Shown: positions 58,763-64,000 of the stretch, piece after piece
Layout of the letters: each line of letters opens with the position of its first letter
How positions within the stretch are numbered: the first letter of the stretch is position 1
From: Thermoanaerobacterium saccharolyticum
GTDB lineage: Bacteria; Bacillota; Thermoanaerobacteria; Thermoanaerobacterales; Thermoanaerobacteraceae
NCBI RefSeq assembly: GCF_000747665.1
Contig: NZ_BBKT01000003.1
Span: 1-64,000 of the forward strand
Direction: 5' to 3'
Length of the DNA: 64,000 bases
Position numbers and translations under genes: made by a program
Notes under the pieces: generated by a model
The model's input: the letters and a program-made list of their open reading frames with translations, nothing else
The model's database searches: none
What the model was told of the DNA's origin: nothing

Positions 58763-59428
58763 TCAAGCACTTTGACAAAACCACATTATAGTTTCTCCTT
58801 TATTTTCATCTTTTTCTGCCTTAAAGACCTTATCACCAAGTTCTGCCTCACATCGGCAGTGTGTAACCAAAACAAAGGGTATATTCCACTGTTTATGAAG
58901 TTCTTTTATTTCCTTTCGCAATCTTTCTCTTAATTTCCTATCCATAGCTGAAAGCGGTTCATCTAACAATAACAAATGAGGCTTTGTTATAAGTGTCCTT
59001 GCCATAGCTACTCGTTGTCTTTCACCACCTGAAAGCTGAACTGGATATCTTTCAGCCAGATGAGATATATTAAATTGTTTAAGTATCTCATTGAGCTGCT
59101 TTTCTTTTTCTTCTTTTAATAAATTTTTTGCCCCATAAAGAATGTTATCTTTTACTGTTAAGTGATTAAAAAGTGCATATTCTTGAAATATATACCCAAT
59201 ACCACGTTTGTATGAAGGAAGATTGATTCGCCTCGATGAGGAAAAAAGAACTTTCTCTCCCAATATTATCTCCCCCGAATCCGGCTTTTGAAGTCCTGAA
59301 ATACATTCTAAAACAGTTGTTTTACCAGATCCTGAAGGTCCAATAAGAACCAAAATTTCTTTATCAACAAATAAGTCTACTTTAAGAACAAAATCAGGAA
59401 GCTTTTTTACAAATTTTGCTTTAAGCAT
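58763..59428 (-). CDS. modC: molybdate ABC transporter ATPase
   Basis: 221 aa. ABC motifs: GPSGSGKTTVLE (Walker A), QLSGGERQRVAMARTL (signature), LLLLDEPLSAMDRKLRERL (Walker B) and VTHC (switch His). It lacks the C-terminal Mop/TOBE molybdate-binding domain of longer ModC proteins, so regulation by bound oxyanion is not expected. It is the last gene of modA-modB-DUF364-modC. Tungstate as substrate cannot be excluded. Confidence 0.85.
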   Translation of the reverse strand: MLKAKFVKKLPDFVLKVDLFVDKEILVLIGPSGSGKTTVLECISGLQKPDSGEIILGEKVLFSSSRRINLPSYKRGIGYIFQEYALFNHLTVKDNILYGAKNLLKEEKEKQLNEILKQFNISHLAERYPVQLSGGERQRVAMARTLITKPHLLLLDEPLSAMDRKLRERLRKEIKELHKQWNIPFVLVTHCRCEAELGDKVFKAEKDENKGETIMWFCQSA

Positions 59429-59468
59429 CTTTCATCACCTTTTTGTCTATATTGTGGGTTCTATATCC

Positions 59469-60197
59469 TCAATAAGAACAAGGGCAAAATCTTTCCCATC
59501 CCATTAACTTAGCAGTCCCGGCGGCAGTTGTTCCAAAAAAGATCAATGGTTTTTGAACTTTTAAAATATTTTCAATCGTTCCATTAACAATAACACTCCC
59601 TGTCACTAATGCTATATCACACCATTCTATTGCATCATTATAATCTTTCTCTCCATCCAGTATCAAAACACCACTTTTTTCTTTGCCTATGTTGTCTTTA
59701 TCCAGGTCAAGCACTTTAACGGAAAATTTGGAGGCACATGTTTCTACTAAAGCAGGTTGTAGCCCTACAAAACATATACGCGGTTGTCCATATTTTTCAA
59801 CAATGAAATAGGCTATTTTTTGAGCACAGTTTTCTAAATCATTGTTTTTGCAGTGTACGGTGTGATCAGCCAAACGCAGATGTCGCATAATTGCATTTAA
59901 GGAGGAAATAAAAATAGCTCTTTCATAATTGTTTTTAAGTGGAAGTTCCAGTATCTCCCCAATAGAACCATGAAAATCATTTAATGAATCAGTAAATGCC
60001 TGTCCATAGGACCCTTTAAATTCTGCCTGCATAAGTCTTTCTTTGCCTTTCAGAAGCACATAGTCTGTACGTTTCGTCGCACCAAGAGCATCCTTAGGAG
60101 AAAGTATAGAGGCTTTAACTTCTATACTTTCTTTTAATAGCCCATTTTCGTCAACGATTTTTCTAAACACAGACTTTAAATTATCATAAAAACTCAT
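59469..60197 (-). CDS. DUF364 domain protein in the mod operon
   Basis: 242 aa, ATG behind CAGGAGGAA. The C-terminal part matches the DUF364 pattern: CFVGLQPALVETCA, VLILDGEKDYNDAIEWCDIALVTGSVIVNGTI split over the segment, and IFFGTTAAGTAKLMGWERFCPCSY with a CxC-type tail. DUF364 proteins have been proposed to bind metals and sit near metal-transport or cofactor genes. Its place between modB and modC suggests a role with molybdate or the molybdenum cofactor. Confidence 0.75.
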   Translation of the reverse strand: MSFYDNLKSVFRKIVDENGLLKESIEVKASILSPKDALGATKRTDYVLLKGKERLMQAEFKGSYGQAFTDSLNDFHGSIGEILELPLKNNYERAIFISSLNAIMRHLRLADHTVHCKNNDLENCAQKIAYFIVEKYGQPRICFVGLQPALVETCASKFSVKVLDLDKDNIGKEKSGVLILDGEKDYNDAIEWCDIALVTGSVIVNGTIENILKVQKPLIFFGTTAAGTAKLMGWERFCPCSY

Positions 60198-60251
60198 AAC
60201 TGATTCCTCCTGTATCTATTAAATAATGTATACCTAACGATTTAGCACCTT

Positions 60252-60932
60252 TTATTGCCTTTGTTTTTTTGTATACTTCAAAACTTTTTTCCTTGATAAC
60301 CAATTTAGCCAAAAAATCATTCCAAAAGAAAATAGTATAATCACAACAACTAAGTAGATAGCAGTTTTGTAATCCCCACTTTCCACCGCAAAATAAATTA
60401 CCATAGGAATTGTTTGTGTCTTTCCTGGGATATTACCCGCAGTCATCAATGTTGCTCCAAACTCACCAATAGCTCTTGCAAAGGAAAGAACAACACCCGA
60501 TAAAATACCAGGCCAAGCAAGAGGCATCGTAATAGTACAAAAAACCCGCAACTCGTTTGCACCTAAAATACGAGCAGCCCGCTCCTGCTTTATATCAACG
60601 CTTTCAAAAGCTGCTTTGGCACTTTGATACATCAAAGGAAATGCGACCACAGAAGAAGCAATTACAGCAGCCCACCATGTAAACAATAATTGACTGTTAA
60701 ATATTTTTCTAATGAGAAAACCTAAAGGTCCATGTTTACCAAAAAGAATCAGGAGAATAAAACCCGTAACTGTTGGTGGTAAAACCATTGGTAGAAAAAA
60801 AATGGCTTCAATAGCTTCTTTCCCAGGAAAGTTTTTTACAAAAAACAGGCGAGCAAAAAAGATACCAACTACAAATGATATAAGAGTAGCTATAATAGCT
60901 ACTTTTATTGACAAGAATATAGGATATATCAT
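60252..60932 (-). CDS. modB: molybdate ABC transporter permease
   Basis: 226 aa with five or six transmembrane helices. The permease motif FARAIGEFGATLMTAGNIPGKTQTIP, read as two short segments, is the EAA loop of ModB-type proteins; LPMVLPPTVTGFILLILFG is also typical. It follows modA after 27 bases. Confidence 0.92.
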   Translation of the reverse strand: MIYPIFLSIKVAIIATLISFVVGIFFARLFFVKNFPGKEAIEAIFFLPMVLPPTVTGFILLILFGKHGPLGFLIRKIFNSQLLFTWWAAVIASSVVAFPLMYQSAKAAFESVDIKQERAARILGANELRVFCTITMPLAWPGILSGVVLSFARAIGEFGATLMTAGNIPGKTQTIPMVIYFAVESGDYKTAIYLVVVIILFSFGMIFWLNWLSRKKVLKYTKKQRQ

Positions 60933-60959
60933 TTATCTCACACCTTTTTAACCTTGAAT

Positions 60960-61772
60960 TTATTGTTTCTGGTCTAAAGGTACATATCCATATTTTTTAA
61001 AAACCTGTGATGCTTCCTGACTTTTAAGGTAGTTTAAAAAATCAAGAGCCGTTTCTTTTTCTTGGCTGCTATTTATAACTGCTCCTCTAAAGAAAATTGG
61101 AGGGCAAGAATTTTCGGGTGCATCTGCAACAATCCTAATCTTATTATTATTTGTAGTATTTGATTTCCAAAGCAAACCAGCGTCTACATTTCCTGTTTCT
61201 ATATAGCCTCTGATTTCCTGAACATCTTTTGCCAGAATAATTTTAGAACTTACTTTGTCCCAAAGTCCTAAATTTGTTAATACATCTTTAGCCCACTCAC
61301 CTCCGGGAACAAGAGCAGGATCTCCAATAGCAATTTTATCTACATCAGGTAAAGTAAGGTCCTGAAAGCTTTTAACCTTTTGGCTTTCTTTTGGCGTAAC
61401 AAGAACCATTTTATCAGATAGAATCTTTTTTTCTGTTAATTTATCAATTAAATTTTCACTTCTTAGAGTATTCCATTGCTTTTCTCCGGGACCTAAAAGT
61501 ATATCGCAGGAGGCTCCTTGTTCAATTTGTTGCTGGAGCACACCAAGACCTGCAAAATTAAAAGAAATTTTTATATCTGGATGAAGTCGGTTATATTTTT
61601 TTGCTACTTCTGGAAGTGCATCCTTAAGTCCTGCTCCTGCAAATACCATAATGTTTTTTGTATTTTCCGTTTTATTAGATGACATATTTTCCTTTTCCTG
61701 TCCACAACCTCCAAATAATAATAGAATTAATAATATAAATATCAACATGGGAAAATGTTTCATATTTCTCAT
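60960..61772 (-). CDS. modA: molybdate-binding lipoprotein
   Basis: 270 aa. N-terminal lipoprotein signal with a lipobox ending FGGC near residue 23, then the solute-binding fold: VFAGAGLKDALPEVAKKY, FNFAGLGVLQQQIEQGASCD, IAIGDPALVPGGEWAKDVL and VDAGLLWKS. The start lies only 8 bases beyond the livF stop, and its AGGAGG site overlaps the last livF codons. Confidence 0.92.
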   Translation of the reverse strand: MRNMKHFPMLIFILLILLLFGGCGQEKENMSSNKTENTKNIMVFAGAGLKDALPEVAKKYNRLHPDIKISFNFAGLGVLQQQIEQGASCDILLGPGEKQWNTLRSENLIDKLTEKKILSDKMVLVTPKESQKVKSFQDLTLPDVDKIAIGDPALVPGGEWAKDVLTNLGLWDKVSSKIILAKDVQEIRGYIETGNVDAGLLWKSNTTNNNKIRIVADAPENSCPPIFFRGAVINSSQEKETALDFLNYLKSQEASQVFKKYGYVPLDQKQ

Positions 61773-61780
61773 TCTATCTT

Positions 61781-62491
61781 TTATCCTCCTAAGTATGACT
61801 TTTTAACCCTTTCATCGTCTTTTAAGACAGATGCAGCACCTTCAAGAGAAATATTGCCTGTTTCAAGGACGTATGCCCTATCTGCAATAGATAGTGCCAT
61901 TTTAGCGTTTTGTTCTACTAAAAGGATGGTTGTGCCGTCTTCATTTATATTTTTTATTGTCTTGAATATGTCTTGTACTACAATCGGCGCAAGCCCCATC
62001 GATGGTTCGTCTAATAAAAGCACCTTTGGCTTTGACATCAATGCTCTTCCTATGGCTAGCATCTGCTGTTCACCACCGCTTAATGTACCGGCAATCTGTT
62101 TGTGTCTTTCTTTTAGACGTGGAAATAGGTGAAACACTTTTTCCATGTCGCTTTTTACCATTTTGTCTTTCCTGAGGTATGCTCCCATCTCAAGGTTTTC
62201 CATTACAGTCATGTTGGCAAATATTCTTCTTCCTTCTGGCACTTGGCAGATGCCCATATCCACTATGTTTTGGGCAGGTTTTTTCGTTATGTCTACATCG
62301 TTGAATTTGATGTGGCCTTTTTTTGGCTTCAATATGCCTGATATCGTCATTAAAGTTGTGCTTTTGCCTGCGCCATTTGCACCTATTATTGTCACAATTT
62401 CACCGTCATTTACTTTTAAGTCTATGCCTTTTAAGGCGTTTACCATTCCGTAGGAGACGTTGAGATCTTTTATTTCTAACACATTAAACAC
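61781..62491 (-). CDS. livF: branched-chain amino acid ABC transporter ATPase LivF
   Basis: 236 aa. ABC motifs: GANGAGKSTTLMTISG, GTLSGGEQQMLAIGRALM, LLLDEPSMGLAPIVV and LVEQNAKMAL. The LivF type is distinguished from LivG by length and the VEQN switch. It overlaps the end of livG by eight bases. Confidence 0.95.
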   Translation of the reverse strand: MFNVLEIKDLNVSYGMVNALKGIDLKVNDGEIVTIIGANGAGKSTTLMTISGILKPKKGHIKFNDVDITKKPAQNIVDMGICQVPEGRRIFANMTVMENLEMGAYLRKDKMVKSDMEKVFHLFPRLKERHKQIAGTLSGGEQQMLAIGRALMSKPKVLLLDEPSMGLAPIVVQDIFKTIKNINEDGTTILLVEQNAKMALSIADRAYVLETGNISLEGAASVLKDDERVKKSYLGG

Positions 62492-63284
62492 CTCCTTCTA
62501 TTGATAAAATTTCTTTTTCATCAATGTCTTCTTCTCCAAGGTATGCTGCTATTACTTCTGGATTTCTCTTGATTTCATCTGGTGTGCCATGTGCGATTAT
62601 TTTCCCGTAGTTCATGACGTATATGTCTTCGCAAAGATCCATCACCAGCGACATGTCGTGTTCAATCAAGAGTATTGTTATGTCAAATTTGTCCCTTACG
62701 AATCTTATTGTGTCTGTAAGTTCTTTTGTCTCTTGTGGATTCATTCCTGCTGCAGGCTCATCTAAAAGTAATAGCTTTGGCTTTGTTGCCAGTGCTCTTG
62801 CTATTTCCAGCCTTCTCTGCTCACCGTATGGCAGATTTTTAGCAAGGTTTAAAGCGTGTTTGTCAAGATTGAAGATTTTAAGGAGGTCCATCGCTTGTTT
62901 GTCTTGAGATTTTTCTCCATCTAAGTATTTTTTGTACTGCAGAAAGGAGCTTAAAAGCCTGTATTGCACGTGAATGTGCTGGGCTATTTTTACATTGTCA
63001 AGGACAGTTAAGTTTTTAAATAGACGTATGTTTTGAAATGTTCTTGCTATGCCAAGTTTCGTGTTGTTGTACGGTTTTTGAGATATGGTTTTTCCGTTAA
63101 ATGTTACTTTGCCTGATGTTGGTTTGTATATCCCTGTTATTATATTGAATACTGTTGATTTTCCTGCACCATTAGGCCCTATAAGTCCTGTAAGAGAGCC
63201 TTTTTCCAGTTCTATATTGACGTCTATCAAGGCTTTTATGCCGCCGAAGTCTATAGATACGTCTTTAATTGACAGTAAACTCAC
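62484..63284 (-). CDS. livG: branched-chain amino acid ABC transporter ATPase LivG
   Basis: 266 aa. Motifs: GPNGAGKSTVFNIITG, GIARTFQNIRLF, LPYGEQRRLEIARALA, LLLDEPAAGMNPQET and IEHDMSLVMDLCE. It overlaps the 3' end of livM by 20 bases. It powers uptake of leucine, isoleucine and valine together with livF and the permeases. Confidence 0.95.
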   Translation of the reverse strand: MSLLSIKDVSIDFGGIKALIDVNIELEKGSLTGLIGPNGAGKSTVFNIITGIYKPTSGKVTFNGKTISQKPYNNTKLGIARTFQNIRLFKNLTVLDNVKIAQHIHVQYRLLSSFLQYKKYLDGEKSQDKQAMDLLKIFNLDKHALNLAKNLPYGEQRRLEIARALATKPKLLLLDEPAAGMNPQETKELTDTIRFVRDKFDITILLIEHDMSLVMDLCEDIYVMNYGKIIAHGTPDEIKRNPEVIAAYLGEEDIDEKEILSIEGGV

Positions 63285-64000
63285 TGCTTTTCTCCCCTTT
63301 CTTAAATAATTTTTTGAGGGAAAATTCTTTTGTACCCATCAATCCTTCTGGTCTGAATAGCATTACGACAATTAAGAGGAGTGAGTATATGACCATTCTT
63401 AGTGCAGCATAATCCTGCAGCACTGCGTATACGAATGTGAGGAAGATTGCTGATAGTATTGATCCTGTTATGCTGCCAAGTCCGCCTAATACAACCATTG
63501 TCAAGATATCGAATGACTTCATGAAGTTGAATGTCTCCGGCTGTATGATGTAGAAGTTGTGGGCGTAAAGGGCACCGCCTATTCCTGCGAAGAATGCACC
63601 TATTGTGAACGCCAATGTCTTGTAGTACGTTGTGTTTATGCCCATTGATTCGGCTGCTGTCTCATCTTCTCTGATTGCAACACAGCATCTGCCGTAACTG
63701 GAGTTTATGAAGTTTTTTATTAGGACGACAGTTATAACTGCTATCCAGAATACCCACGTCCAGTTTGTGTACTTTGGTATTCCGGATAGGCCACTTGCTC
63801 CACCTACGTATTCAGTGTTTAAAAATATTACCCTTATTATTTCTCCGAATCCAAGTGTTGTTATGGCGAGGTAGTCGCCTTTTAATCTTAGAGATGGGAT
63901 GCCTATCAATATTCCGGTTATTCCTGCTGATATGCCTCCTATTAGTATTGCCAGAGGAAATGGAAGCCCTAATTTGTACGTTATGATGGCTGATGTGTAT
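63265..64000 (-). CDS. livM: branched-chain amino acid ABC transporter permease LivM (partial)
   Basis: The C-terminal about 244 aa; the frame is open to the window edge, so the N-terminus lies outside. Motifs: GIPSLRLKGDYLAITTLGFGEI, YVGGASGLSGIP, AIREDETAAESMGI, FFAGIGGALYAH and MVVLGGLGSITGSILSA. Several transmembrane segments. It is the upstream part of the livM-livG-livF run. Confidence 0.95.
   Translation of the reverse strand, partial: YTSAIITYKLGLPFPLAILIGGISAGITGILIGIPSLRLKGDYLAITTLGFGEIIRVIFLNTEYVGGASGLSGIPKYTNWTWVFWIAVITVVLIKNFINSSYGRCCVAIREDETAAESMGINTTYYKTLAFTIGAFFAGIGGALYAHNFYIIQPETFNFMKSFDILTMVVLGGLGSITGSILSAIFLTFVYAVLQDYAALRMVIYSLLLIVVMLFRPEGLMGTKEFSLKKLFKKGEKSSEFTVN

Noticed and set aside
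1-64000. CRISPR array, rRNA operon or prophage
   Set aside because: I saw no regularly spaced repeats, no rRNA sequence and no phage structural or lysis genes.

Overview
The window reads as chromosome of a low-GC, endospore-forming, saccharolytic anaerobe of the Thermoanaerobacterales, most like Thermoanaerobacterium. This is inferred from gene content and order: ptb-leucine dehydrogenase-buk, yunB, ytxC, degS/degU, a zapA-U32-mutS2 run, T-box-controlled pheST and thrS, a GH1 beta-glucosidase and a ferredoxin-dependent oxoacid oxidoreductase remnant. Almost all genes lie on the minus strand.

Region 1 (1-12.7 kb) is accessory and scarred. It has a structured RNA candidate, an Fe/Mn superoxide dismutase, a frameshifted sensor kinase, and a striking mosaic of five truncated genes (korD, OPT transporter, alanine dehydrogenase, korB, DUF4829 protein) joined end to end. 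Then come the branched-chain ptb-ldh-buk genes, a coat-like hypothetical protein, a beta-rich/coiled-coil protein and a CAP protein that are both frameshifted in poly-A tracts, and an M18 aminopeptidase. Region 2 (12.7-38.5 kb) is an intact core: degU/degS, tRNA-Ala and tRNA-Ile, yunB, mutS2, U32 protease, zapA, T-box-pheS-pheT, a TrmH methyltransferase, infC-rpmI-rplT behind an L20-type leader, aroC and an MFS gene, T-box-thrS, ytxC, a REC-GGDEF protein, beta-glucosidase, a ferredoxin and asnB.

Region 3 (38.5-48.9 kb) holds a soluble chemoreceptor behind a promoter and attenuator-like hairpins, and an ammonium locus (two Amt transporters and a P-II protein) split by an IS110 element whose 5' noncoding region could encode a bridge RNA. 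A glycerol dehydrogenase follows, flanked by about 53-bp direct repeats, with an ISLre2-type transposase remnant abutting a truncated folT. Region 4 (48.9-58.7 kb) is a reductive pyrimidine degradation island: NCS1 transporter, PreA-type dihydropyrimidine dehydrogenase, dihydropyrimidinase (frameshifted), carbamoyl-amino acid amidase, class III aminotransferase, PucR regulator and an iron alcohol dehydrogenase. I infer uracil conversion to beta-alanine, malonate semialdehyde and possibly 3-hydroxypropionate. Region 5 (58.7-64 kb) is a molybdate ABC transporter with an embedded DUF364 protein, directly downstream of branched-chain amino acid ABC genes (livF, livG, partial livM).

All clear frameshifts sit in homopolymer runs in accessory genes; the ribosomal, tRNA synthetase and repair genes are intact. 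I saw no rRNA operon, CRISPR array or complete prophage. Functions rest on motif recognition by eye; no database search was possible.
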